Source: Clostridiales bacterium (GTDB lineage: Bacteria; Bacillota; Clostridia; Oscillospirales; Acutalibacteraceae). Taken from it: a stretch of 64,000 bases of DNA. Shown here piece after piece: positions 7,642 through 15,173 of this stretch. The position numbers and the translations under genes were made by a program. Positions within the stretch are counted from its first letter, which is position 1, and each line of letters begins with the position of its first letter. The notes below the pieces were generated by a model, which worked only from the letters and a program-made list of their open reading frames with translations, made no database searches and was not told the DNA's origin. The DNA is taken from the NCBI GenBank assembly GCA_019415945.1, contig DXYF01000021.1:4981-68980 (forward strand). The letters run 5' to 3'.

Positions 7642-8649
7642 TTAACAGGAAAGTGTCTTTGCGGCTTCCGTAAAGATTTTTGAAAATCCTGCCGTGCAGG
7701 TAATTGCCGCACGCTCAAGCTGACGGTCGATAAGCTTGTCATAATCGGTCATAACGCCGCCTGCCTGAACCATTTCAAGAGCACAGTTTTTGTCAAGACC
7801 GATAATCTTGCCGCTTTCCATTTCAGGGGCGTGAAGAAGTGCTGCACCGAGCGGAGTAATCATCTTGCCCGTACCCTGGAAATCAAGTCCTGCGTTTGAA
7901 TCCTGCATCTGTGAAAGAGAAAGAATTTTCTGCATCTCCTCCGTAGGTGCAAGAATTGTGTTAAGCTCATACGGTGAAAGCGATGACCAAAGCTTTAAAA
8001 TATCGCCGTATTCAATGCTTCCGCCTTCACCCACGCTGACAGTTTCAGCAGGATTTTCGTTGCCGTCGCCGTTTAAAAGTACATCAATAGCGTCCTTGAG
8101 CTGTGCTCTTGCAATATATGCACCAATCTGATTAAGCGTTACCGTAAAGAGGTCAAGACGCTGAAATCTCAGTGCCTCATAAGATGCAACAAGCATTCTG
8201 CCTCTCTTGTGAAGCTTCACGAGGTTTTCTCTCGTTTTTACAACAGTCTGCGGAATTACCGCACCCTCGCCCACAATCTTTAGTGTCTTGTCGTCCTCTG
8301 TGGGGGCGGATACAATACTGCGATAGTCCATACCGTCAATATCTGTTACCGTTGCGACAAGATTCGGAAGAATATCGGCACGCTCCATGCCCTGTCTTAC
8401 CGCTCTGCTCACATATTCGGGGAAAAGAGCCGCCGAGTTTGAAGTCTGGAAAAACTTTTCAACGCAGTCGCTTCCCCTGCCGCTCACCTTAATATCAAAT
8501 CGCTTGAGCTGACGGGAAAAAGCGTCAAGTCCCTCAAGAGAAGTTCCCTCGTAGTTTTCGGACGGGTCAAGCTTTTCAAGCACCTCGGTAAGACCGCCCT
8601 TGCTCTGGTACATACCCTTTTCTATAGTAATATTTTCAAAATTTGCCAT
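7642..8649 (-). CDS. Major capsid protein (HK97-fold type)
   Basis: A 335-residue protein at the standard place after protease and decoration genes. Features fit HK97-type capsid proteins: an N-terminal helical portion (about 1-80), FPEYVSRAVRQGMERADILP around residues 75-95, a beta-rich middle with LHKRGRMLVASYEALRFQRL and QIGAYIARAQLKDAIDVLLNGDG (spine helix), and a C-terminal part reading ALEMVQAGGVMTDYDKLIDR, which resembles capsid proteins of PBSX and related temperate phages. The gene appears intact and has a good ribosome site (AGGAGGAAAATAATATG). It would build the shell of a particle. Confidence 0.82.
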   Translation of the reverse strand: MANFENITIEKGMYQSKGGLTEVLEKLDPSENYEGTSLEGLDAFSRQLKRFDIKVSGRGSDCVEKFFQTSNSAALFPEYVSRAVRQGMERADILPNLVATVTDIDGMDYRSIVSAPTEDDKTLKIVGEGAVIPQTVVKTRENLVKLHKRGRMLVASYEALRFQRLDLFTVTLNQIGAYIARAQLKDAIDVLLNGDGNENPAETVSVGEGGSIEYGDILKLWSSLSPYELNTILAPTEEMQKILSLSQMQDSNAGLDFQGTGKMITPLGAALLHAPEMESGKIIGLDKNCALEMVQAGGVMTDYDKLIDRQLERAAITCTAGFSKIFTEAAKTLSC

Positions 8650-8664
8650 ATTATTTTCCTCCTA

Positions 8665-9000
8665 TCAAAGAATAATTCCTGCGTCAGTTTCAGTTGAGTC
8701 AATTACAAGCAGTTCTCTGCCCGAATCGTTTGCAGCGACCTTGCCGTTTTCGGCAGCCGCAAGCTTTGTATAACCGAGAGCAAGCTTTGAAGAAACCTGC
8801 ACCTTTGCGTAACCTGCAAGCTGAACCGCAGCATAGCCGCCTCGCACACCTATGCAGATACCGCAGAACAAGTCGTTTGCCGAGCATTTGTCAACTGTAC
8901 CGTCTGCACTGATCTTTACAGGCACTCCTGTTTCGGTCAAAGTATCCGCCGCAATAAATGTTGCGACATTTTCACCATATCCGTTAAAATTTACATTCAT
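8665..9000 (-). CDS. Capsid decoration/cement-like protein
   Basis: A 111-residue glycine- and alanine-rich beta protein with LTETGVPVKISADGTVDKCS, LFCGICIGVRGGYAAVQLAG and KVQVSSKLALGYTKLAAAEN. This matches the style of DUF2190/gpD-like head decoration proteins (short barrel, 'G-x-A-x-V-x-x-x-G' strands), and the position between prohead protease and capsid gene is the usual one. Preceded by GGAGGTAAAAATT ATG. Confidence 0.68.
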   Translation of the reverse strand: MNVNFNGYGENVATFIAADTLTETGVPVKISADGTVDKCSANDLFCGICIGVRGGYAAVQLAGYAKVQVSSKLALGYTKLAAAENGKVAANDSGRELLVIDSTETDAGIIL

Positions 9001-9014
9001 AATTTTTACCTCCG

Positions 9015-10007
9015 TTAAATTCTGAATTGACCGTTTACTGCGGTCTTGTTTTTATTTTTCTCGCTGTAAAGCTGAGGCGTTGCCGAAAACGCTTCGTTTT
9101 TCTTTTTCTCAAAGGCAGTCTTAAACTCGTTAAGCTGTGCCACCGTCATTGATTTTGCAACGCTCTCCATGGTTTCTCTTGAAATTTCGGGCTGAACCGA
9201 CGCCGATAACCTAAGAACATCAGCAATAAGGCTGTCACGGTAAAACACCCCGTCTTTTGCCGACTGTTTTAGTCCGTCTATGTACGACAAAAGCTTGCTG
9301 CATTCTGCCGAATTCATATTTATATCTCCCTGTTCAAGCTTTTTCAAAATATTTTCCATACTTGTTTTCTCTCCTTTTAAGTACGCCGACTTTGTAACTC
9401 CCGCCTCTCTTTGCGACGGCACGGCAACAAAGCTCCATTCATAGGCGTCATATGGGTTAATAAGTTCTCCGCAGCATATTTTTGAGCCGTAAATTTCTCC
9501 CTTTTTATGCGGGCAGGTATCTGTTTTTTCTCCGCAAATGCTGCACAAAATCTCCTCAACCGCACAACCTACGCTTACTTCCTTGATAATTCCGCTGTCA
9601 AGCGACAAAATAATATCCCTGTTTTTTTCGCTTACAGGCATATACGCTCTCGCCTTCAGCCTGAAATAATCATCTCCCGTGGCAGTCTTTCTGCCTGAAA
9701 CCGCTTCAACCGAGCAGGCAAAAATTCTTGCCGTCTGATTTTTTGCCGTGGGATTATGGTCAAAAATTCCCGTCTTGCCCACAAAAAGCTTTTCAAGGGC
9801 AAACAGCGACTCCACCGTAAATCTCTCTCCGTCACGGTCTATGTCATTGTCGCACAGCACCACAGAGAACACATACACCTCGTCCTTTGTAAGCTTTCTG
9901 CGGGTGTAGGAGTTTATGAGTTCAAGCTCCTCGTCCGAAACGGTACCGTGTGCATCTTCCTGCACCGCACCTATGACAGCTTCCTTTTTCATTCCTTTTT
10001 TACTCAT
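9015..10007 (-). CDS. Prohead protease/scaffold with an inserted cysteine-rich motif
   Basis: A 330-residue protein. The N-terminal ~200 residues resemble HK97-type prohead serine proteases: H84 in IFDHNP and S145 in KEVSVGC are the likely catalytic pair, and WSFVAVPSQREAGV is the strand that closes the fold. Between them is a candidate zinc site: C155 and C158 (CSIC), C165 and H167 (CPH), and C178-C179. The C-terminal ~110 residues are helical (MTVAQLNEFKTAFEKKKNEA) and probably act as internal scaffold. Maturation proteases cut scaffold and capsid precursors. It overlaps the portal gene by eight bases. Confidence 0.75.
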   Translation of the reverse strand: MSKKGMKKEAVIGAVQEDAHGTVSDEELELINSYTRRKLTKDEVYVFSVVLCDNDIDRDGERFTVESLFALEKLFVGKTGIFDHNPTAKNQTARIFACSVEAVSGRKTATGDDYFRLKARAYMPVSEKNRDIILSLDSGIIKEVSVGCAVEEILCSICGEKTDTCPHKKGEIYGSKICCGELINPYDAYEWSFVAVPSQREAGVTKSAYLKGEKTSMENILKKLEQGDINMNSAECSKLLSYIDGLKQSAKDGVFYRDSLIADVLRLSASVQPEISRETMESVAKSMTVAQLNEFKTAFEKKKNEAFSATPQLYSEKNKNKTAVNGQFRI

Positions 10008-11157
10008 CAGTTACCTCCGTTTCCTCTCCCGCTTCAATCTGCATTGCACGGGCATTATTGTATCTTGCCTGCGAAAGCTCCACAGTATCCTGAAGATTAA
10101 TGTCATCCCACTCAATCTCAAATCCGCAGTTGTATCCGCAAAGCCTCAAATGCATTGTAATAATCTTTATAATAACAGGCTCAACAACCGACCTGTAATA
10201 TTCAAGCTCGCTTGTAAGAATATCCGCCTGCTGTTCGCTCATTCTCTCGGTGCTTGACCAGGAAAGCCCCAGCAAAAACGGCGGTATTCCCAGCTTTGCA
10301 AGTATTTGTTCCAAAATATTTCTTACAGGCACTTCACAGTCGGGCATCTGACTTTCCGCACCGATGACCTTGACGCTTACATCGCCCACCGAAACAAAAT
10401 CGCAAACGCTGTCACTTCTCATCGCCTTTTTCCACTCGTCGGCAATCTGCCTTGCACTTTCCTCGCTCAGTCCCGAACCGCTTTCATCGGGGTTGTATGT
10501 AACCGCAAAACGCACATCGCCGACTCTTTCCCAGTTTGTTTTTATCGACTTAAAAATTCTGAGCAAAACCGAACTTACAAAAGGCAAACCGCTTAAAATT
10601 GATGTGCCGTGGATTGTACCCGGTTTTGGATTAAGCAGGGTTGCAAGCACAAGCTGTCTGTTCTTTACGGGGGAGAGCTCTCCCGAAGCGTTACAGCAAA
10701 CCACCAAATCAAGCGGCGATTTGTCCGCCCTTATTTCAACATCGTCAAGGCTTGCGTTGTAAAGAGAACAAATTCCGCTGCCGTCAGCATACGGCACCAT
10801 TTCTCCCACCGCCTCACCGTAAGTGAGCAAGGAATCAAGGTAGCCGTAAATAAAATTGTGCATACCCAGCGAAGAACCGTTTGTTTTTACATTCTTTATA
10901 AAATCATCCGCAATTTTCTTGCAGACGGTGTTTTCGGTTTTTACCTCGAACCTGCCTATAAGCCTTACGATTTTGCATAAAGCGGCGTCAATTATCGGAA
11001 CAGCCTCACGCATTGACGAATACAGTTCACGCTCTGCCCTGCTGCCTGTTTCAAATCTCTCAAACAGGTCAAGCCCCGTCTGCCTGTCTTTGGGAACAGT
11101 CTGAACGGGCAGTGTGCATTTTGGATTTTCCCTGCGATTTTTCCTTCCAAACTTCAA
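10000..11157 (-). CDS. Phage portal protein
   Basis: A 385-residue protein, the second structural gene after the large terminase. The sequence GSRAERELYSSMREAVPIID near the start, YGYLDSLLTYGEAVGEMVP (about 105-125), HGTSILSGLPFVSSVLLRIF (stem helix region), and LGIPPFLLGLSWSSTERMSE near the C-terminus are all recognisable elements of portal proteins of temperate Firmicutes phages ('GIPP-x-x-LG' followed by a long helix EYYRSVVEPVIIKIITMHLR). It would form the dodecameric DNA entry ring. It lies six bases after the terminase gene. Intact. Confidence 0.85.
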   Translation of the reverse strand: MKFGRKNRRENPKCTLPVQTVPKDRQTGLDLFERFETGSRAERELYSSMREAVPIIDAALCKIVRLIGRFEVKTENTVCKKIADDFIKNVKTNGSSLGMHNFIYGYLDSLLTYGEAVGEMVPYADGSGICSLYNASLDDVEIRADKSPLDLVVCCNASGELSPVKNRQLVLATLLNPKPGTIHGTSILSGLPFVSSVLLRIFKSIKTNWERVGDVRFAVTYNPDESGSGLSEESARQIADEWKKAMRSDSVCDFVSVGDVSVKVIGAESQMPDCEVPVRNILEQILAKLGIPPFLLGLSWSSTERMSEQQADILTSELEYYRSVVEPVIIKIITMHLRLCGYNCGFEIEWDDINLQDTVELSQARYNNARAMQIEAGEETEVTDE

Positions 11158-11163
11158 AGCTTT

Positions 11164-12447
11164 CTATTCCTCCTGTCTTTCGGCGGCCATGACAAACATA
11201 CGACTGCCGCCGTCAATCACCGTTGTGACAAAATATCTTATATCATCCATAGCGTGGTCATTCTCCTTTACGGGAATGTCGTCCGCTTTTCGGCTGTCCC
11301 AGCGGTAAAGCGAAAATTCCCGCTTTGTCGCCTTACAGTCCCTGCATATTTTTATGCTTCCGTCCTTTAGAGCCTGAGATACTCTTCTTATCCCGTTTAC
11401 CACATTATTTTGTGCAGGCACCACTCTGAACCTTGCGTGTCGGCGAATAACCTCAATAAAGCTTGCCGCCGACGGGTCAACAACAACCTGCGAAATCTTT
11501 TTATCTCCCGCAAGAGTACAAAGTGCCTGATAATGCTCCTCATCGGTCTTTTGAAACCCCTGAGTCCTCGAATTAAAGTAATACTCGTCAATTCTGTACC
11601 ACACATCGCCCTGCTTGCCCCATAAGCCGAACGAGGCGGGATTTACCGTGCCGTAGTCGCAGGAAATCGCATACCTGCAAAATTCGCCTTTCGGCACTTC
11701 GCAGTACATTTCCTCATTGTCCATAAAGGGATAAACCGCACCGTACACAGCAACCCATCTGCCCTTGACAAATCTCTCGTAAAAAACTCCCGAGTAGAGA
11801 TTTTCATATCTTTGCTTAACACTCTGCGAAAGCGACGGATTGTCGTCCATGGTAAAGTGAAGATAAAGAGCATTTTTATCCCTTGCTTTTTTTATCCACT
11901 CTGTGTAAAACCAGTGTTCGGGATATTCAGGATTGCAGTTAAACCAAAATTTTGAACCTGTAACCGAGCATCTTGCCATTGCCTGCTCCACAAACGAACG
12001 CGGCATAAGTGCAACCTCGTCAAACATTACTCCCGACAGCGTCATACCCTGAATAAGCGATGCGGACGATTCGTCCTTGCCGCCGAAAAGGTAAAACCTG
12101 TTTTTTATTCCTCGGTAACTCACCGTAAGCGTATTGTGAGTGATTTTTTCATCACAAACAAATCCAAGTGATCTCAAAAGCGGAATTACTGGTGTTACCA
12201 TATTTCTCCTCAGAGAACGAATTGTCTTTCCGCACAGAGCAAAGTCGCCGTTACCGCCGAAATAAAAGCTCCAAATAATAAACGATAACACCATACAAAA
12301 TGTTTTTCCGCTTCTCACTGCACCGTCACAGATAATCGCGTCACACTTACAGTCCTTTGAGCTTTTGCTCCACCACGAAAGCACCCTAAGCTGTTTTTGT
12401 GAAAAAGACTTAATCTTCAGCCTTATCACTTCCGACCGTTCTTGCAC
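11164..12447 (-). CDS. Terminase large subunit (PBSX XtmB-like)
   Basis: A 427-residue protein. Residues 41-50 (DGAVRSGKTF) are the Walker A motif of terminases, VMFDE at 140-144 is Walker B, and the C-terminal half is an RNase H-fold nuclease with acidic residues in SCDYG, VVVDPSAASF and DHAMDDIRYF. The protein cuts and pumps DNA into the prohead. The reading frame starts with GTG at 12447, overlapping the small-subunit gene by 38 bases; a second in-frame GTG lies six codons downstream. All catalytic motifs are intact, so packaging could still work. Confidence 0.92.
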   Translation of the reverse strand: MQERSEVIRLKIKSFSQKQLRVLSWWSKSSKDCKCDAIICDGAVRSGKTFCMVLSFIIWSFYFGGNGDFALCGKTIRSLRRNMVTPVIPLLRSLGFVCDEKITHNTLTVSYRGIKNRFYLFGGKDESSASLIQGMTLSGVMFDEVALMPRSFVEQAMARCSVTGSKFWFNCNPEYPEHWFYTEWIKKARDKNALYLHFTMDDNPSLSQSVKQRYENLYSGVFYERFVKGRWVAVYGAVYPFMDNEEMYCEVPKGEFCRYAISCDYGTVNPASFGLWGKQGDVWYRIDEYYFNSRTQGFQKTDEEHYQALCTLAGDKKISQVVVDPSAASFIEVIRRHARFRVVPAQNNVVNGIRRVSQALKDGSIKICRDCKATKREFSLYRWDSRKADDIPVKENDHAMDDIRYFVTTVIDGGSRMFVMAAERQEE

Positions 12448-12901
12448 TCTTGTCTATGGCGTCAAAAAGATTCCGAACGCCGTTTTCCTCTTCCTGTCTG
12501 CTTTCGAGCTTTTCAAGAGCCTTCAGCCTGTCAAAAAACTTGATTTCCATCGAGCCGTCCTTCGGTCTTTTAATCTCCGACACCAAAAAAAGGTCCATTG
12601 TGCTAAGATCCGCACGGGAGGGATTTTCCATATAAAGCAGCGACACTGCGTCGGCAATATCGCCGAAAGCAAGCCTTTGATACCCCACCGACGCCATATT
12701 GGCAAGGGATTTTTCACGCTGTTTTGCAAGCTGTTCAATTTCGTCTGCAATTTCCTTTCTACAAAGCAGCTTTTCACCCGTCTGTTCGGGGTTCTTTGAC
12801 CAGCCTGCACGCTTTGCCGCAATCGACGGACTGCCTGTGTTTAAAAAGCAGCTGCAAAACTCCTTTTCACGGCTTGTAAGTTTTTTATCTATTTTTGTCA
12901 C
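12410..12901 (-). CDS. Terminase small subunit
   Basis: A 163-residue protein, first gene of the cluster. LTSREKEFCSCFLNTGSPSI followed by AAKRAGWSKNPEQTGEKLL is the HTH DNA-binding start of the Terminase_2 (XtmA-like) family, and IADEIEQLAKQREKSLA the central helix. It would recognise DNA for packaging. The frame starts with GTG at 12901, but that GTG is part of the strong ribosome site CGGAGGTGA and no ATG follows at proper spacing, so initiation is odd (GTG overlapping the site, or a rare ATA). A hairpin ends 10 bases before the GTG. Confidence 0.82.
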   Translation of the reverse strand: MTKIDKKLTSREKEFCSCFLNTGSPSIAAKRAGWSKNPEQTGEKLLCRKEIADEIEQLAKQREKSLANMASVGYQRLAFGDIADAVSLLYMENPSRADLSTMDLFLVSEIKRPKDGSMEIKFFDRLKALEKLESRQEEENGVRNLFDAIDKSARTVGSDKAED

Positions 12902-12910
12902 CTCCGTTTT

Positions 12911-12939
12911 TTGAGAGGATTTTTGAGTAAGCCTCTCAA
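12911..12939 (-). promoter_or_regulatory. Leader hairpin next to the ribosome site of the terminase gene
   Basis: An 8-base perfect inverted repeat, TTGAGAGG (12911-12918) and CCTCTCAA (12932-12939), with a 13-base loop. On the minus strand it ends about five bases before the GGAGG of the terminase small-subunit gene. It could affect translation of the cluster's first gene or act as an operator. Function is inference. Confidence 0.45.
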
Positions 12940-12958
12940 CTATACCCCTAAAAAATAA

Positions 12959-12986
12959 AAAAATTGCATAAAAGAATGCAATTTTT
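12959..12986 (-). terminator. AT-rich hairpin upstream of the phage-like cluster
   Basis: An 11-base perfect inverted repeat (12959-12969 and 12976-12986; AAAAATTGCAT) with a six-base loop, followed on the minus strand by a long T-run (TTTTTTATTTTTT counting the end of the stem). It probably ends transcription from the lactate dehydrogenase gene, or gates read-through into the phage-like cluster. Confidence 0.5.
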
Positions 12987-13037
12987 GAAAAAATATTTAA
13001 AATTTTTTTACTTTATAGGAAAATGCTCAAATTGCGT

Positions 13038-13089
13038 GTCGAGGCACTCGACTTTTTAATTTTTATGTAAAGGCACGCATTACCGTGCC
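13038..13089. terminator. Two short hairpins after lactate dehydrogenase gene
   Basis: The first hairpin (13072-13089; GGCACG/CGTGCC) follows the lactate dehydrogenase stop codon by 11 bases. The second (13038-13052; GTCGAG GCA CTCGAC) is followed by TTTTTAATTTTT on the plus strand, so by itself it looks like a plus-strand terminator although no plus-strand gene precedes it. Together with the hairpin at 12959-12986 they isolate the phage-like cluster from its upstream neighbour. Nothing else is visible in 12940-13099. Confidence 0.4.
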
Positions 13090-13099
13090 CAAATCTATA

Positions 13100-14053
13100 T
13101 TAAAGCGTAAGGCTTTTAAAATTATCGTTTAAAATTTTACAGCTGTTGTCGAGCTTCTCAAGTTCCTCCTGAGAAAGCCGCATTTCCAAAATTCTCTTTG
13201 CTCCCGCGGCGTTTATAAAGCACGGATTTCCGATAAAGACATCTTTTTTGCCCCCGTATTCTCCCCTAAGGCGTGTTGATACGGTCAAAACGGCATTTTC
13301 ATCATTTAAAATCGCTTTTGCAATTCTCACAATCGCCATACCTATTCCGTAATAGGTAGCACCTTTCGCCTCAATTATTTCCTGTGCCGCCGTTCTTACA
13401 TCAACGCTTATTTTCTCAAGTTCCTCCATTGAATATGTCTGCGAGTTATCGGCAAGAACATCCTTTATCGGCTTCACCGCAAGAATTGCCTGACTCCACG
13501 GCACAAACTCGCTGTCGCCGTGTTCACCTATTACATATGCATGAATGTTTCTCGGGTCAACCTCAAAATATTCTCCCATAAGATACCTCAGTCTTGCAGT
13601 ATCAAGCGTCGTACCCGTTCCTATTACTTTTGCGGCATTAAATCCCGAAAGCTCAAAGGTTACCCTTGTCATAATGTCAACAGGATTTGTTGCAACAAGA
13701 AAAACCCCGTCAAAACCGCTCTGAACAACCATCGGCACGATTGAAGCAAACACCTTTGTATTTCTCTGCAAAAGCTCCAGTCTGCTTTCTCCCGGCTTTT
13801 GATTTACTCCCGCACAGATAACAACAATGTCAGCGTCCGAACAGTCGCCGTAACCTCCGCAGTAAATCTTCATACTTGAATTTGAAAACGCAAGTCCGTG
13901 GTTAAGGTCCATCGCTTCCCCCTTAGCACGCTTTTCGTTTAAATCAATCAAAACAAGCTCATCGCAAAGATTTCTGTTAAGTGCCGCATAAGCAAAGCTC
14001 ATTCCGACCATTCCCGTACCGATAAGTACAATTTTCTTTTTGTTGTCAGCCAT
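13100..14053 (-). CDS. ldh: L-lactate dehydrogenase
   Basis: A 317-residue enzyme that reduces pyruvate to L-lactate with NADH. The N-terminus has the NAD-binding motif VLIGTGMVGMSFAYAA; NQKPGESRLELLQRN is the substrate loop, with glutamine at the position where malate dehydrogenases have arginine; GEHGDSE contains the catalytic histidine. ATG 14053 is chosen because AGGGAG lies seven bases upstream; the frame extends to 14107 without a ribosome site. The gene is divergent from nfnAB. The pair fits fermentative redox balance. I saw no fructose-bisphosphate-specific feature to judge allostery. Confidence 0.9.
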   Translation of the reverse strand: MADNKKKIVLIGTGMVGMSFAYAALNRNLCDELVLIDLNEKRAKGEAMDLNHGLAFSNSSMKIYCGGYGDCSDADIVVICAGVNQKPGESRLELLQRNTKVFASIVPMVVQSGFDGVFLVATNPVDIMTRVTFELSGFNAAKVIGTGTTLDTARLRYLMGEYFEVDPRNIHAYVIGEHGDSEFVPWSQAILAVKPIKDVLADNSQTYSMEELEKISVDVRTAAQEIIEAKGATYYGIGMAIVRIAKAILNDENAVLTVSTRLRGEYGGKKDVFIGNPCFINAAGAKRILEMRLSQEELEKLDNSCKILNDNFKSLTL

Positions 14054-14232
14054 AATCATACTCCCTTTTAATTTATTCAGCCTGTACAGCAAACTAAGCT
14101 TAAACATTATTAGCTTTTACACCCAAAGCCTTATTATTCCTAAAATTTGTCCTGTAATTTAAGATAATTAATATATAATCGTTTTTTTGATTAAATTCAA
14201 AATTAAATATATAAAAAACAACACAAAGCTTC

Positions 14233-14261
14233 TTGAAAATCTTTAATACTTATGATAATAT
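14233..14261 (+). promoter_or_regulatory. Sigma-A promoter of nfnAB
   Basis: TTGAAA (14233-14238) and TAATAT (14256-14261) with a 17-base spacer, 67 bases upstream of the nfnA ATG. Each hexamer differs from consensus at one or two positions. Confidence 0.55.
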
Positions 14262-14328
14262 TTATGGTGAGAAACTGTAAATGCTTAACCGCTTTATTGT
14301 GAATTTTTATGTGAAAGGAAATGAGATA

Positions 14329-15171
14329 ATGTACAAAATAGTTAAGAAAAAAGTTCTTAACCCCACTGTTACATTGATGGAAATTGACGCTCCGCTTATT
14401 GCAAAAAAAGCTGAGCCGGGTCAGTTTATCATTCTCCGAGTTGACGAAGACGGCGAGCGCATTCCGCTTACCGTTGCAGGTTATGACAGAGAAGCAGGAA
14501 CGGTAAGAATTATATTCCAGATTGTAGGAGCTACCACCGAAAAGCTTAACCACCTTGAGGAGGGCGACTTTATTCATGATTTTGTCGGTCCTCTCGGTGT
14601 TCCCACCCATACCGAAGGCCTTAAAAAGGTTTGCGTTGTCGGAGGCGGTGTTGGCTGTGCCATCGCACTCCCCGTTGCAGAAAAGCTCCATGAGCTCGGC
14701 TGCGAGGTTCACTCCATCGTAGGATTCAGAAATAAAGATCTTGTTATACTCGAGGACGAATTCAAGGCTTGCTCCGACAAGTTTATTCTTATGACCGATG
14801 ACGGTTCATACGGAGAAAAGGGCGTTGTAACAGCACCGCTTGAAAAACTCATCAACGACGGCGAAAAGTACGACCTTGTTATCACAATCGGTCCTCTTAT
14901 CATGATGAAGTTCGTTGTTAAAACTACAAAGCCCCACAACATTCCGACAACCGTTTCAATGAACCCGATTATGATTGACGGAACAGGTATGTGCGGCGGC
15001 TGCCGCTTGACTGTCGGCGGAGAAACAAAGTTTGCCTGTGTTGACGGCCCCGACTTTGACGGCTTTAAGGTTGATTTTGACGAAGCTATGAAACGCGGAG
15101 CAATGTACAAGAACTTTGAACGCCACGCATACGAAGAAACCTGCAACCTTTTCAAAAAGGAGGTTGAGTAA
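14329..15171 (+). CDS. nfnA: NADH-dependent reduced ferredoxin:NADP+ oxidoreductase, subunit A
   Basis: A 280-residue flavoprotein of the ferredoxin-NADP reductase family. RIPLTVAG is the FAD-binding strand, VGGGVGCAIALPVAEKL the nucleotide-binding loop, and CGGCRLTVGGETKFAC carries the [2Fe-2S] cysteines near the C-terminus. With NfnB it forms the cytoplasmic NfnAB complex that bifurcates electrons between ferredoxin, NAD(H) and NADP(H); homologues are also annotated as sulfide dehydrogenase subunits. The start is ATG 14329 with AAAGGA upstream; the frame opens earlier at 14281 without a site. nfnB follows two bases after the stop. Confidence 0.88.
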   Translation: MYKIVKKKVLNPTVTLMEIDAPLIAKKAEPGQFIILRVDEDGERIPLTVAGYDREAGTVRIIFQIVGATTEKLNHLEEGDFIHDFVGPLGVPTHTEGLKKVCVVGGGVGCAIALPVAEKLHELGCEVHSIVGFRNKDLVILEDEFKACSDKFILMTDDGSYGEKGVVTAPLEKLINDGEKYDLVITIGPLIMMKFVVKTTKPHNIPTTVSMNPIMIDGTGMCGGCRLTVGGETKFACVDGPDFDGFKVDFDEAMKRGAMYKNFERHAYEETCNLFKKEVE

Positions 15172-15173
15172 TT

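Noticed and set aside
13038..13052. A hairpin with T-run that looks like a plus-strand terminator.
   Set aside because: No plus-strand gene precedes it; retained only as part of the hairpin group after lactate dehydrogenase, not as proof of a hidden transcript.
13100..14053. Malate dehydrogenase as an alternative to lactate dehydrogenase.
   Set aside because: The substrate loop has glutamine (NQKPGESR) where malate dehydrogenases have arginine.
14203..14712. A 169-codon open frame on the minus strand opposite the start of nfnA.
   Set aside because: It is antisense to a well-supported gene and its promoter, has no ribosome site and no recognisable protein pattern.
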